Assembly (NCBI GenBank): GCA_022709755.1
Contig: JAKLIF010000011.1
Location: 1 to 60,850, forward strand
Direction of reading: 5' to 3'
Source: Elusimicrobiota bacterium
GTDB taxonomy: Bacteria > Elusimicrobiota > Elusimicrobia > FEN-1173 > JAKLIF01
DNA: 60,850 bases
This document shows, in pieces, positions 26,533 to 34,108 of the stretch (within the stretch, counting starts at the first letter, position 1; every line of letters starts with the position of its first letter). Both the position numbers and the translations under genes were made by a program. A model generated the notes under the pieces. That model did not search any database, was not told the origin of the DNA, and saw only the letters and a list, made by a program, of their open reading frames with translations.

Positions 26533-28050
26533 TCAATATTTTCCGCCGGACTTCTCCGCCTGTCCCGTGGAGATGGCCACCGACGCCGACGCGCCGATGC
26601 GCGTGGCTCCGGCTTCCACCATCTTCAAAGCCGTCTCCTGGTCCCGGATCCCTCCCGACGCCTTGACCCCCATCGTCGGGCCCACCATCTCCCGCATCAG
26701 CCGGATATCCTCGACGGTGGCGCCGCTGGGTCCGAAACCCGTCGATGTTTTGACGAAATCGGCTCCGGCTTGTTTGGACAGCTCGCACGCCTTGATCTTT
26801 TCGTCGCGCGTCAGATACGTCGTCTCCAGGATCACCTTCATGACCTTCCCTCGCGTGGCTTCGCGGACCGCCTTGATGTCGTCCAGCACCAACTGCAGGT
26901 TCCCCGATTTCAAAGCCCCCACGTTGATGACCATGTCGATCTCGTCGGCGCCGTTGGCGATGGCGTCCCGCGACTCGATGGCCTTCACCGTCGGAGTCGT
27001 GGATCCCAGAGGGAACCCCACCACCGTGCACACCTTCACGCCGCTCCCGCGCAACAACTGGGCGGACAAGGGCACATACGCCGGGTTCACGCACACCGAC
27101 GCGAAACAGAAACGTCTCGCCTCCTCGCAGAGTTTTCCGACTTCCTCCTGCGTGGCGTTGGCCTTCAAGAGCGTGTGGTCGATCAGATGCGCCACGGCGT
27201 GGCACTTCTCCATCGGATGACAGACCCCGATCCGCTCGGCGCCCATCGTCTGAAGGGACAGACCGTCCATCTTCCCCAGCGGGTTGCAGTGGGGGCAATC
27301 GGCCGTGCCCGTGTGTTCCAACGTTGGGCCCGACGAGGACGGAAGAGAGGAAGGACAGGCGCCCCCCGACGGGGTCGCCCCGCGGGAGACATCGGCCGTC
27401 CGGGCGGCGAACGCGTCGGACTGGAACACCTTGCCGGCCGTGCCGACGGTGGTCTCCACGACCCGTTCATGCTTATCGACGACCGCCAGTCCCGAGCGCA
27501 CGGAACCCGCCCGAGAATCGCCGCAGGCCCAGAGCACTTCGGAAGCCAGTTGGCGGGCGGTGGTGATCTTCATCCCGAGAGTCCGGAGCTGGTTCAGCAT
27601 CTCCTCGACCCGGCGTCCCGCCGGAGTGCCGGGGGCCGGCTCGGCGAAATGCGCGCACCAGATGCCGTCGCGCGCCACCACGATGGGTTTTCCGGTCTGG
27701 AGGAAATAATAGGCCAGGATGGACGTCAACGAATCGGCCGAGAAAGAAGCCATCTTCGACAGACCGTTGATGGACAACGTGGCGAACACAAGGATGTCGT
27801 AACCCTTCGTCAGTTCCACGGCCGACGGCGTCTTGTCGCATACCAGGATGTCGGAGACGCCCGTGGCGGTCCGGATCCTGTCGGCGCCGAAAGACTTCGA
27901 GGCGCTCTGCGTCATGATCAGCGTGACCGAGTGCCGTTCCGCAATCGCCCGCAAGGAGGCGAACGCTTCCTCGGAATGGCGGTCCGTCCCCATCACCACC
28001 GCCAGTATCCGCGTTTTCACCGATGAACCTGAGAATTTCATGTTTGCCAT
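26533..28050 (-). CDS. deoC: Flavoprotein-deoxyribose-phosphate aldolase fusion
   Basis: A 505-residue fusion. Residues about 10-175 look like the flavoprotein/Dfp Rossmann-like family ([49 protein letters not shown]). A linker at about 180-280 includes Gly/Ser/Pro-rich sequence and [16 protein letters not shown] with several Cys. Residues about 286-505 are a complete [26 protein letters not shown] (Asp372), VKTSTGF (Schiff-base Lys434) and GVKASGGI (Lys463). DERA cleaves 2-deoxyribose-5-phosphate to glyceraldehyde-3-phosphate and acetaldehyde, the aldehyde for the BMC dehydrogenase. No frameshift joins the halves, so the fusion is real in this assembly. The flavoprotein role is unknown; redox or scaffold are options. 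Confidence 0.93.
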   Translation of the reverse strand: MANMKFSGSSVKTRILAVVMGTDRHSEEAFASLRAIAERHSVTLIMTQSASKSFGADRIRTATGVSDILVCDKTPSAVELTKGYDILVFATLSINGLSKMASFSADSLTSILAYYFLQTGKPIVVARDGIWCAHFAEPAPGTPAGRRVEEMLNQLRTLGMKITTARQLASEVLWACGDSRAGSVRSGLAVVDKHERVVETTVGTAGKVFQSDAFAARTADVSRGATPSGGACPSSLPSSSGPTLEHTGTADCPHCNPLGKMDGLSLQTMGAERIGVCHPMEKCHAVAHLIDHTLLKANATQEEVGKLCEEARRFCFASVCVNPAYVPLSAQLLRGSGVKVCTVVGFPLGSTTPTVKAIESRDAIANGADEIDMVINVGALKSGNLQLVLDDIKAVREATRGKVMKVILETTYLTRDEKIKACELSKQAGADFVKTSTGFGPSGATVEDIRLMREMVGPTMGVKASGGIRDQETALKMVEAGATRIGASASVAISTGQAEKSGGKY

Positions 28051-28051
28051 A

Positions 28052-28348
28052 TCAATGGTACCTGACCGTCTTTCCGGACGCCGTCACCGAATCCACCACA
28101 CCGCAGACGATGGTTCGAATGGGCGCCTTCGTATTTTTTAAAATCTGTCGAGCGGAACTCCCCTCATCCATCACGAGGACCACGTCCCCGATCCCCGCTC
28201 CCATCTTCGCATCGAGGGCCAAGAGGGGGTCCCCCCACGCTTTCCGGGTGATGCCGTCCATGGGCTGAACCAGCAAAAGTTTGGCGGTCCCCATCTCCGG
28301 ATGCCGTTGAGTGGCCCACACGTTCCCGATGACTTTCCCGATGAACAT
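28052..28348 (-). CDS. BMC-P vertex protein 1 (EutN/CcmL family)
   Basis: A 98-residue pentamer-forming vertex protein: [71 protein letters not shown]. The GAGIGD and SSAR motifs are typical. The stop is one base before the flavoprotein-DERA start and its own start follows directly on the second BMC-P gene. Pentamers cap the 12 shell vertices. Three different BMC-P genes here suggest mixed vertices. Confidence 0.95.
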   Translation of the reverse strand: MFIGKVIGNVWATQRHPEMGTAKLLLVQPMDGITRKAWGDPLLALDAKMGAGIGDVVLVMDEGSSARQILKNTKAPIRTIVCGVVDSVTASGKTVRYH

Positions 28349-28663
28349 TCAGCGTCCCTCCGTTTTCGGAGAGAGGGCCGTGCCCTCGGGAAACGACGCG
28401 GCGTCCCACTGGAGGCCGTCGATGATCCCCAGCGCGGCGGCATCGATGGGCGGCACGTCCGGAAACGCCACCGCCGCCTCGCGCGAACTCACGTAGAAAA
28501 CGAATTCTTCCGCACCGGCACCGCAGGCGTCCAACGCCACAAAGGGGTCGCCGTGGGGAGTCTTGTCCCATTTCATCGGTTGGAGGAGGAGCATCTTCTT
28601 CCCCTCCAACGTCTTGTATTTGCACGTGGCCACGACGTGGCCGATGACCTTGGCGGCCCTCAT
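28349..28663 (-). CDS. BMC-P vertex protein 2, divergent (EutN/CcmL family)
   Basis: A 104-residue EutN/CcmL relative: RAAKVIGHVVATCKYKTLEG, MLLLQPMKWD, DPFVALDACGAGAEEFVFYV, SSREAAVAF, then a divergent end (VPPIDAAALGIIDGLQWD). The GAG-x-G-D loop is changed to GAGAEEF and SSAR to SSRE, so its vertex contacts may differ from those of BMC-P 1 and 3. It overlaps the RpiB 2 stop by 4 nt (ATGA) and abuts BMC-P 1. Confidence 0.92.
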   Translation of the reverse strand: MRAAKVIGHVVATCKYKTLEGKKMLLLQPMKWDKTPHGDPFVALDACGAGAEEFVFYVSSREAAVAFPDVPPIDAAALGIIDGLQWDAASFPEGTALSPKTEGR

Positions 28664-29130
28664 GGCTTATGATGCTTTCCGCAGCACAGGAACGACCGTT
28701 CGATCGCGGTGATCTTCCCGACGCGCCGTCGATGCCGGTCCGGGCCGAACGGCGTCTCGATCCAGAGCCGGATCAGCCTCTTCATCTGGACGAGCGTCAA
28801 CATCCGGGATCCGAGGCAAAGGACGTTGGCCATGTTGTGTTCGGCGGCGGCGGCGGCCGTCTTCGAGTTCCAACAGACGGCCGCGCGGATCCCGGGGACC
28901 TTGTTGGCCGCAATGGCCATACCGATCCCCGTCCCGCAGATCAGGATGCCGCGGTCCGCCACACCCCGGCGGACGCGCTCGGTCACCTTCCGGGCGAAAT
29001 CCGGATAGTCGCAAGATTCCTCGTCGTAACATCCCTCGTCGAGCACCTCGTGTCCCTCCCGGAGGAGGAACGGCATGAGGTCCCTCTTCTTCGAGTATCC
29101 CGCGTGATCCGATCCGATGGCCACTTTCAT
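28660..29130 (-). CDS. rpiB: RpiB-type sugar-phosphate isomerase 2 (canonical catalytic Cys)
   Basis: A 156-residue LacAB/RpiB isomerase: VAIGSDHAGYSKKRDL, EGCYDEESCDYPDFA, GILICGTGIGMAIAANK with the catalytic Cys, AAVCWNSKTAAAAAEHN, and C-terminal DRHRRRVGKI. It interconverts ribose-5-phosphate and ribulose-5-phosphate, or a related pair. Start ATG 29130 lies 1 base after the stop of RpiB 1. RpiB-family genes recur in sugar-phosphate-type BMC loci, where their substrate is not settled; here ribose-5-phosphate from ribonucleosides is an obvious source. Confidence 0.93.
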   Translation of the reverse strand: MKVAIGSDHAGYSKKRDLMPFLLREGHEVLDEGCYDEESCDYPDFARKVTERVRRGVADRGILICGTGIGMAIAANKVPGIRAAVCWNSKTAAAAAEHNMANVLCLGSRMLTLVQMKRLIRLWIETPFGPDRHRRRVGKITAIERSFLCCGKHHKP

Positions 29131-29131
29131 T

Positions 29132-29590
29132 TCAATAGGGCGCCTTTGAGTATTTTTTTTCGATATCCAAAATCTTCCCGAGCCGCCGGGTGTGCCGTCC
29201 TCCGCCGAAGGGAGTGACGAGCCAGGCCTTGACCGTCTCGAAGGCGGCCAGTTCCCCCAGCATCTTTCCACCGATGCAGAGGATGTTGGCGTCATCGTGT
29301 TCCATCGCACAGCGTCCGGTGAACTCGTTATAGGCGCAGACCGCGCGGATGCCCGCCACCTTGTTCGCCGCGATCACCATGCCCCCGCCGGTCCCGTCGA
29401 TCAGGACCCCCCGCTCATACTGGTTCTTCTGCACCGCCTCCGACACCAGGAGCGCGATGTCCGGATAATCCACCGCATCGAGGGAGTAACAGCCGAAATC
29501 GGCGACGGCATGGCCCTGCGATTGAAGGAACTTCTTCAACTTTTCCTTCAGCTCGAATCCGCCGTGATCCGAACCGATGACCAGATTCAT
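29132..29590 (-). CDS. RpiB-type sugar-phosphate isomerase 1 (catalytic Cys replaced by Asp)
   Basis: A 152-residue LacAB/RpiB-family protein: LVIGSDHGGFELKEKLKKFL, FGCYSLDAVDYPDIA, GVLIDGTGGGMVIAANK, AVCAYNEFTGRCAMEHDDAN and GRHTRRLGKI. The position of the usual catalytic Cys (CGTGIG) is Asp (DGTGGG), and the Glu used instead by the mycobacterial type is not at its usual place either. Either Asp acts as the base, the substrate differs, or it is a structural partner of RpiB 2. The two genes are adjacent, 1 base apart, like lacA/lacB pairs that form mixed oligomers; a heteromer is an inference. Confidence 0.88.
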   Translation of the reverse strand: MNLVIGSDHGGFELKEKLKKFLQSQGHAVADFGCYSLDAVDYPDIALLVSEAVQKNQYERGVLIDGTGGGMVIAANKVAGIRAVCAYNEFTGRCAMEHDDANILCIGGKMLGELAAFETVKAWLVTPFGGGRHTRRLGKILDIEKKYSKAPY

Positions 29591-29606
29591 TGTTTTTCCT
29601 CCGCGG

Positions 29607-30182
29607 TCACAGCGTCCCGGTCAGGCTTCTCAGGAGCGCCTTATGGGCATAGGGGATCACCACCTGGGAGACCAGCATGCCGCTCTTCTGGATGGTGGCG
29701 GTTCCGGCGGCGATCGCCGAACGGACCGCGCCCACTTCGCCGGTCAGGACGACGAGTCCTTTCCCACCGCCCTGATGTCGCGCCTCGATGAGCGTGATGG
29801 CGGCGGCCTTGGCGGCCGCATCCGCCGCATAAATGGCCGAAGCGATCTCTTTCGTCTCAATGAGGCCGACCGCCTCGATCTCGGAGACCTTGACCCGGCC
29901 CCTCACCGCCTCGAGCAGCTGGGGGTGGATATTCTGGATGATGAAATGGTCGACCACGGCGCCGCCGGCCGTCTCGAGTCCCGCCTTCATGGACTGCTGG
30001 ACGTCGGCCAGAACTCCCGCGATCATGATCAGATATTTCCCGCGGGCCACCACGGCGGTCATCAGCAGTTCCACGTCCGCCATCTTCATCATGGCGTCGC
30101 TGGCCAAAACCCCCTGGGCGATGGAATTCGTCTCCAAAAACCCGACGGATGGCTTCGTATTGGTTAAGTCGTTTGAATTCAT
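29607..30182 (-). CDS. BMC-T tandem-domain shell trimer protein
   Basis: 191 residues holding two BMC domains: first VGFLETNSIAQGVLASDAMM to about residue 95 and second VGLIETKEIASAIYAADAAA to the end. There is no Cys at all, so no iron-sulfur pore cluster as in PduT/BMC-TS types. Trimers of this kind form pseudohexamers with a larger, sometimes gated pore that could pass sugar phosphates or cofactors. It lies 15 nt after the aldehyde dehydrogenase gene and 16 nt before RpiB 1. Confidence 0.94.
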   Translation of the reverse strand: MNSNDLTNTKPSVGFLETNSIAQGVLASDAMMKMADVELLMTAVVARGKYLIMIAGVLADVQQSMKAGLETAGGAVVDHFIIQNIHPQLLEAVRGRVKVSEIEAVGLIETKEIASAIYAADAAAKAAAITLIEARHQGGGKGLVVLTGEVGAVRSAIAAGTATIQKSGMLVSQVVIPYAHKALLRSLTGTL

Positions 30183-30197
30183 ATGTGATCTCCTCGT

Positions 30198-31655
30198 TTA
30201 GGCGATTCTGAAATAGTCGACCAGAGTGCAATGCAACGGCCGCGCGTAGTGCCGCGGCTTGGTGAGCCCGTCTCCCGTCGGCGTGCCGATCGTGAGGGTG
30301 GCATACCCTTCCCCCAGGCCCAACCCCATGAAGTTCGGTCCGTTCTTCACGAAAATGGAACACGCCATGGCCCGCGCCGCCTTGGTCATGCTGCCGACGT
30401 GCAGGGAATGGATGGAGGCGGTATGATGGTTGTCTCCCTCCGTCTGCAGAGCCAGTTCCACCGCCGCGTCGATATCCTTCACCTTGGTGACGGGAAAAAA
30501 CGGCATCAACTGTTCGGTCCAGACCAGGGGATGGTCGTTCGGCACGACGCCCCAGATGAGATGGACGCTGTCGGGAAGGTTCAAACCGATGGCGCGGGCG
30601 ATGACGGCGGCGTTCTTTCCGACGAACTCCCGGTTCAGTTTGGGTTCCTTGACCCCGGGACCGCCCTCCAAAATGACTTTTTTGGTCAGCTCGTCCATCT
30701 GGGCCGGCGTCAGTTCATGGGCGCGGGAATCTTCGCGCATCCCCGCCAGGAAACGGTGCCAGGCCGCTTCGGTCACGATGGCCTGCTTTTCCGCCGTGCA
30801 GAGGACCCCGTTATCGAAACTGGCGCCCGATATGATGTCCGACGCGCACTTGGGGAATTCGGCGTGTTCGTCCACGATGGCCGGCGGATTGCCGGGACCG
30901 GCGCAGATCAGTTTCTGCGGTTTGCCGACGCTCATGGCCAGCTTCACGATGGCCGGACCGCCGGTCACCACCGTGCACCGGATGCGCGGATGGCCGAGGA
31001 GGGACTTGGTCCCTTCCTGAGAGACCGGCTCGAACGTCGTGATGAGCCCGGCCGGTCCGCCCGCGGACTTGATGGCTTCGTTCAAAATTCGGATGGCTTC
31101 CTGGGAACATTTTTTGGCGGCCGGGTGCGGCGCGAAGGTGACCCCGTTCCCCGCCGAGAGGATGGCGATGGCGTTATTGATGACGGTCGAGGTCGGGTTC
31201 GTCGACGGGATGACGGCGGCGACCACGCCGAACGGCGCGTATTCCACCAGGGTGAGCCCTTTGTCTCCCGTGTAGGCGGAGACAGGCTGGAGGTCTTCGA
31301 CCCCGGGCGTCTTCAACGCCGCGATCGTGTTCTTGGTGACCTTGTGTTCATAACGGCCCATGCCGGTCTCTTCGCGGGCCATGCGGGCCAGGGACTCGGC
31401 GTTCTTGACGGCCGCCTGGCGCATCGCCTCGATGATCTTCCGGCGCGCCTCCAGTCCCAGGTCCTGATACGCCTTCTGGGCCCGCTCCGCCACCTCCACC
31501 GCCGTGTTCATCGACGGGAAGACGACGCCGGACCCTCCCGCCATGATGGGAGACGAGGGGGCCTGAGCCCCGGCACCGATCGAAACGCCTTTCGATTCGA
31601 GACGGCGCAGGATCTCCTGCACCAACGTCTGAATATCCTGTTCTCTCAATTCCAT
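30198..31655 (-). CDS. CoA-acylating aldehyde dehydrogenase (PduP/EutE-like), BMC cargo
   Basis: A 485-residue enzyme oxidising acetaldehyde with NAD+ and CoA to acetyl-CoA. The N-terminal MELREQDIQTLVQEILRRLE is a clear amphipathic encapsulation peptide, followed by a Gly/Ala/Pro linker. Catalytic Cys286 lies in FDNGVLCTAEKQ; also PSTNPTSTVINNA, TGGPAIVKLAMS and LICAGPGNPPAIVD. ATG 31655 follows a GGAGGGGG site; a TTG three codons earlier is possible. This is the signature enzyme of an aldehyde-oxidising BMC. Acetaldehyde would come from DERA. NAD+ recycling has no obvious alcohol dehydrogenase in the locus. Confidence 0.96.
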   Translation of the reverse strand: MELREQDIQTLVQEILRRLESKGVSIGAGAQAPSSPIMAGGSGVVFPSMNTAVEVAERAQKAYQDLGLEARRKIIEAMRQAAVKNAESLARMAREETGMGRYEHKVTKNTIAALKTPGVEDLQPVSAYTGDKGLTLVEYAPFGVVAAVIPSTNPTSTVINNAIAILSAGNGVTFAPHPAAKKCSQEAIRILNEAIKSAGGPAGLITTFEPVSQEGTKSLLGHPRIRCTVVTGGPAIVKLAMSVGKPQKLICAGPGNPPAIVDEHAEFPKCASDIISGASFDNGVLCTAEKQAIVTEAAWHRFLAGMREDSRAHELTPAQMDELTKKVILEGGPGVKEPKLNREFVGKNAAVIARAIGLNLPDSVHLIWGVVPNDHPLVWTEQLMPFFPVTKVKDIDAAVELALQTEGDNHHTASIHSLHVGSMTKAARAMACSIFVKNGPNFMGLGLGEGYATLTIGTPTGDGLTKPRHYARPLHCTLVDYFRIA

Positions 31656-31734
31656 AACGATCAAACCCCCTCCGCTGTCATCCCCTCACGCCCCCGGACC
31701 GCGTGATGAGACGGCGCGCTTCGTCCGAGACGGA
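31656..31734 (-). promoter_or_regulatory. Hairpin in the BMC-P 3 / aldehyde dehydrogenase gap
   Basis: In this 79-bp gap TCACGC (31686-31691) and GCGTGA (31701-31706) can pair around a 9-nt loop. It could stabilise or attenuate the polycistronic mRNA between shell and enzyme genes. No promoter motif is evident. Confidence 0.3.
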
Positions 31735-32043
31735 TCAGGACTGGTATCCGTCGGCCGACTTGAGAAATACGACTTTTCCGTCCTTTTCGACGGTGTCCAC
31801 CACGGCAAAGATGGTGCAATCCACCGGGTTCCCCTCGGTGCGTTGGGTCTGACGGGCGCTGGATCCCTGGACGATCAAGACCAGTTCTCCCTCCCCCGCC
31901 CCCACCACATCGATGCCCACCAGGGCGGAACCCTTAGGATTGTTCTCCAGGTCCACCGGCTGGACCAACAACAGTTTGGTCCCGACCAGCTTCTCTTCCT
32001 TGCGCGTGCAGACCACGGTGCCCGTGACCCGAGCGAATAGCAT
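31735..32043 (-). CDS. BMC-P vertex protein 3 (EutN/CcmL family)
   Basis: A 102-residue vertex protein: MLFARVTGTVVCTRKEEKLV, KLLLVQPVDLENN, ALVGIDVVGAGEGELVLIVQ, SSARQTQRTEGNPVDCTIFAVVD. The canonical GAGEGE and SSAR motifs are present. It is separated from BMC-H 2 by 47 nt, and its ribosome-binding site lies within a small hairpin (next entry), so its output may be kept low. Of the three BMC-P genes it is the most promoter-proximal. Confidence 0.95.
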   Translation of the reverse strand: MLFARVTGTVVCTRKEEKLVGTKLLLVQPVDLENNPKGSALVGIDVVGAGEGELVLIVQGSSARQTQRTEGNPVDCTIFAVVDTVEKDGKVVFLKSADGYQS

Positions 32044-32048
32044 AGAGA

Positions 32049-32060
32049 CTCCTTTCGGAG
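32049..32060 (-). promoter_or_regulatory. Ribosome-site hairpin of BMC-P 3
   Basis: On the minus strand CTCC-GAAA-GGAG forms a 4-bp stem with a GNRA-type loop, and the GGAG is the Shine-Dalgarno sequence 5 nt before ATG 32043. Partial sequestration could lower vertex-protein translation, since only few pentamers are needed per shell. The structure is inferred from sequence only. Confidence 0.35.
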
Positions 32061-32090
32061 CTAAAGTTGTGTAGACAGACCCTTTGGCTC

Positions 32091-32387
32091 TTATTTTTTT
32101 CGGTTCAACGTCTCCGGAAGCGAGATGGGCATCTTCCCCTCGAGATCCAGGTGCGGCTGAGGGATCACATGCACGGCCACCAATTCCCCGACTTTCTGGG
32201 CCGAGGCCGCTCCCGCGTCGCAGGCCGCCCGGCAGGCCGCCACTTCGCCGCGAAAAAGGACCGTCACCAGACCGCTGCCGATCTTCTCCCAGCCGACCAT
32301 CTTCACATTGGCGGCTTTGACGGCCGCATCCGCCGCTTCGATCAACGACACCAACCCACGCGTTTCAATCATTCCCAGTGCATCCAT
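32091..32387 (-). CDS. BMC-H shell hexamer protein 2 (PduA/EutM-like)
   Basis: A 98-residue single BMC domain: [73 protein letters not shown]. The pore loop is KIGSG, as in BMC-H 1, but it has extra Cys residues ([10 protein letters not shown]) and a different tail ([14 protein letters not shown]). The two paralogues sit at opposite ends of the BMC gene run. It probably forms mixed facets with BMC-H 1. Confidence 0.96.
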   Translation of the reverse strand: MDALGMIETRGLVSLIEAADAAVKAANVKMVGWEKIGSGLVTVLFRGEVAACRAACDAGAASAQKVGELVAVHVIPQPHLDLEGKMPISLPETLNRKK

Positions 32388-32429
32388 TCCATTGTCCTCC
32401 TGTTTTATTGGCGAGTCGCCTTGATATTC

Positions 32430-33062
32430 TTACAGCATCACGGCCGAGTCGCCGTTCTTGATTCCGGCGGCGTTGGCCTCGTCGGTATCCAGATGACATT
32501 CGAGCTTCATGTCCTCCCGGACCCGGCATAGTATCGTGAAAATCGTCTCCTTGGGTGTCCCCGCTCCCAGCTTGATGCGGACCGTCTCCATGTTCTTCAC
32601 TCCGAAATCCTTGGCCTCGTCGGGATGGAAATGGATGTGGCGCTGGGCCACGATGGCCCCTTCGGGAAGGTCGACGGAACCTTGCGGACCCACGATGGTG
32701 ATGGGCGCCGACCCCTTGAGGTTGCCCGAATCCCGCACCGGCGGACGGACGCCCAGAGTGAAGGTGTCCGTCGTCGACAGTTCCACCTGGGTATACGGGC
32801 GGAGCGGGCCGATCATGCGGACGTTCTCGAGGGTGCCCTTGGTGCCGCGCACGGTGACCGTCTCTTCGCAGGCGAACTGTCCCGGCTGGAGAAGGTCCTT
32901 CTTCTTCGTCGGCTTCTTGCCGGCCCCGTAGAGTTTTTCGAAGACCTCCTGGGTGCAATGGAAATGACGGTTCGAGACGTTGACGACGATCGGCTTCTTG
33001 GAACGGTCCGCCCTCTGCATCAGTTTCTCCACCACGAGCCGGCCTTTGTCCTCGATCCCCAT
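32430..33062 (-). CDS. pduL: PduL-type phosphotransacylase
   Basis: A 210-residue BMC phosphotransacylase converting acetyl-CoA and phosphate to acetyl-phosphate and CoA, which recycles CoA inside the shell. Two PTAC half-domains: VVNVSNRHFHCTQE and GAIVAQRHIHFHPDEA supply the zinc-binding His residues; also MIGPLRPYTQVELSTTD and HLDTDEANAAGI. The N-terminal IEDKGRLVVEKLMQRAD is a helix that could serve as an encapsulation peptide. ATG 33062 is 8 nt after the tpiA stop. Complete and of usual length. Confidence 0.94.
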   Translation of the reverse strand: MGIEDKGRLVVEKLMQRADRSKKPIVVNVSNRHFHCTQEVFEKLYGAGKKPTKKKDLLQPGQFACEETVTVRGTKGTLENVRMIGPLRPYTQVELSTTDTFTLGVRPPVRDSGNLKGSAPITIVGPQGSVDLPEGAIVAQRHIHFHPDEAKDFGVKNMETVRIKLGAGTPKETIFTILCRVREDMKLECHLDTDEANAAGIKNGDSAVML

Positions 33063-33070
33063 GACCGCGC

Positions 33071-33829
33071 TCAGGCCTTGACGAACTTCACGATGCGCGT
33101 GAAGGAATTGACGTCCAGGCTGGCGCCGCCCACCAATCCGCCGTCGATGTCGGGCTGGGCCATCAGGGTGTCGATGTTGTCCGCCTTGACGGACCCGCCG
33201 TAGAGGATCCGGACGGAGTTCGCGATCGCGTCCCCGTAGATACGGGCCATCAGCCCGCGGATGAAAAAGTGCACTTCCTGGGCCTGGGCCGGGGTGGCCG
33301 TCTTGCCCGTCCCGATGGCCCACACGGGCTCATAGGCGATGATGACGCCGGTCGCCTGGGCCGGGGACAACCCGCTGACCCCTCCCTTGATCTGTTTTTC
33401 GATCACCTGGAACGTGCGGCCCTCTTCCCGCTCCTTCAGGAGTTCCCCCACGCAGACGATGGGGATCAGCTTCTTATCCAACGCCAGTTGGAGTTTCTTG
33501 TGGACCAACTCGTCCGTCTCGCCGTAATATTGGCGCCGCTCGGAATGTCCCAAGATGACATACTGACACCCGACGTCGGTGAGCATGCCCGGCGCCACTT
33601 CACCGGTGTAAGCCCCGTCGGTATGGTCGTTCATGTTCTGCGCCCCCAACGAGATCGAGGTCCCTTTCAGGACTTCCGACACGATCGCCAGCGACGTGAA
33701 AGGAGGACAGACCACGATGTCCCGGTCCGACACCCCCGCCAAAGACGCGCTCAGCTTCTTGACCAAATCCACGGATTCGGCCACCGTTTTGTTCATCTTC
33801 CAATTTCCGGCCATCACAGGTTTTCTCAT
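33071..33829 (-). CDS. tpiA: Triosephosphate isomerase
   Basis: A 252-residue standard TIM: GNWKMN (catalytic Lys), ILGHSERR (His), AYEPVWAIGTG (Glu) and LYGGSVKADN. It interconverts glyceraldehyde-3-phosphate and dihydroxyacetone phosphate. As the first gene of the BMC operon, it fits disposal of the glyceraldehyde-3-phosphate made by DERA. No encapsulation peptide is seen, so it is probably cytosolic. It may also be the cell's only TIM, in which case placement is partly accidental; no gap, pgk or eno neighbours are in the window. AAGGAG lies 13 nt before the ATG. Confidence 0.96.
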   Translation of the reverse strand: MRKPVMAGNWKMNKTVAESVDLVKKLSASLAGVSDRDIVVCPPFTSLAIVSEVLKGTSISLGAQNMNDHTDGAYTGEVAPGMLTDVGCQYVILGHSERRQYYGETDELVHKKLQLALDKKLIPIVCVGELLKEREEGRTFQVIEKQIKGGVSGLSPAQATGVIIAYEPVWAIGTGKTATPAQAQEVHFFIRGLMARIYGDAIANSVRILYGGSVKADNIDTLMAQPDIDGGLVGGASLDVNSFTRIVKFVKA

Positions 33830-33858
33830 ATGATTCGACGTTCTCCTTTATAGTGTTT

Positions 33859-33930
33859 TCAGCGGGATAGGAACAACAGCGAGGACGAAATGTCCTCATT
33901 TTGTCTCTTCAGGTATTCTCTGGCAGTCAT
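33859..33930 (-). CDS. Possible 23-residue leader peptide upstream of tpiA
   Basis: ATG 33930, behind a GAGGGAAA ribosome-like site, opens a short frame (MTAREYLKRQ...SRstop) that ends 29 nt before tpiA. A perfect hairpin (GAGGAC, 5-nt loop, GTCCTC; 33881-33897) lies within it. It could be a leader peptide or chance; the 279-bp gap 33830-34108 otherwise holds only the promoter and inverted repeat listed below. Confidence 0.3.
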   Translation of the reverse strand: MTAREYLKRQNEDISSSLLFLSR

Positions 33931-33990
33931 TTTCCCTCGATTGAGCTCTCTCCGCAGACCAAGGATGTTCTCAAAGGAAATGCGGGTTTT

Positions 33991-34019
33991 ATTTTAAGAA
34001 ATATGGGAGGCAAGGGCAA
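33991..34019 (-). promoter_or_regulatory. Candidate sigma70-type promoter of the BMC operon
   Basis: On the minus strand TTGCCC (34014-34019), a 17-bp spacer and TAAAAT (33991-33996) make a plausible promoter about 160 bp upstream of tpiA. It lies in the one AT-rich gap between the MacB gene and the BMC run, which supports it as the main start of the BMC transcript. Confidence 0.5.
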
Positions 34020-34025
34020 GCGGTT

Positions 34026-34046
34026 TTGTAACTAGTTAAGTAACAA
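34026..34046 (-). promoter_or_regulatory. Inverted repeat upstream of the BMC promoter
   Basis: TTGTAAC (34026-34032) and GTAACAA (34040-34046) are near-perfect inverted arms 7 bp apart, placed 6 bp upstream of the -35. The internal TAACTAGTTA is a perfect 10-bp palindrome. A TAGTTACAAA word of the site recurs in the pit promoter region, suggesting a shared regulator. Confidence 0.4.
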
Positions 34047-34108
34047 TATCCAAGAGACACATTCTCAGGGAAGTCTGGATGACAATGACTGCGAGCCTCC
34101 CGGCCGTA

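Noticed and set aside
26161-28026. 621-codon plus-strand frame opposite the flavoprotein-DERA fusion
   Set aside because: DERA catalytic residues are perfect on the minus strand and the plus-strand translation is His/Arg-rich with no recognisable domain.
29607-30182. PduT-like iron-sulfur BMC-T protein
   Set aside because: The protein has no Cys residue, so a pore-centred cluster is not possible.
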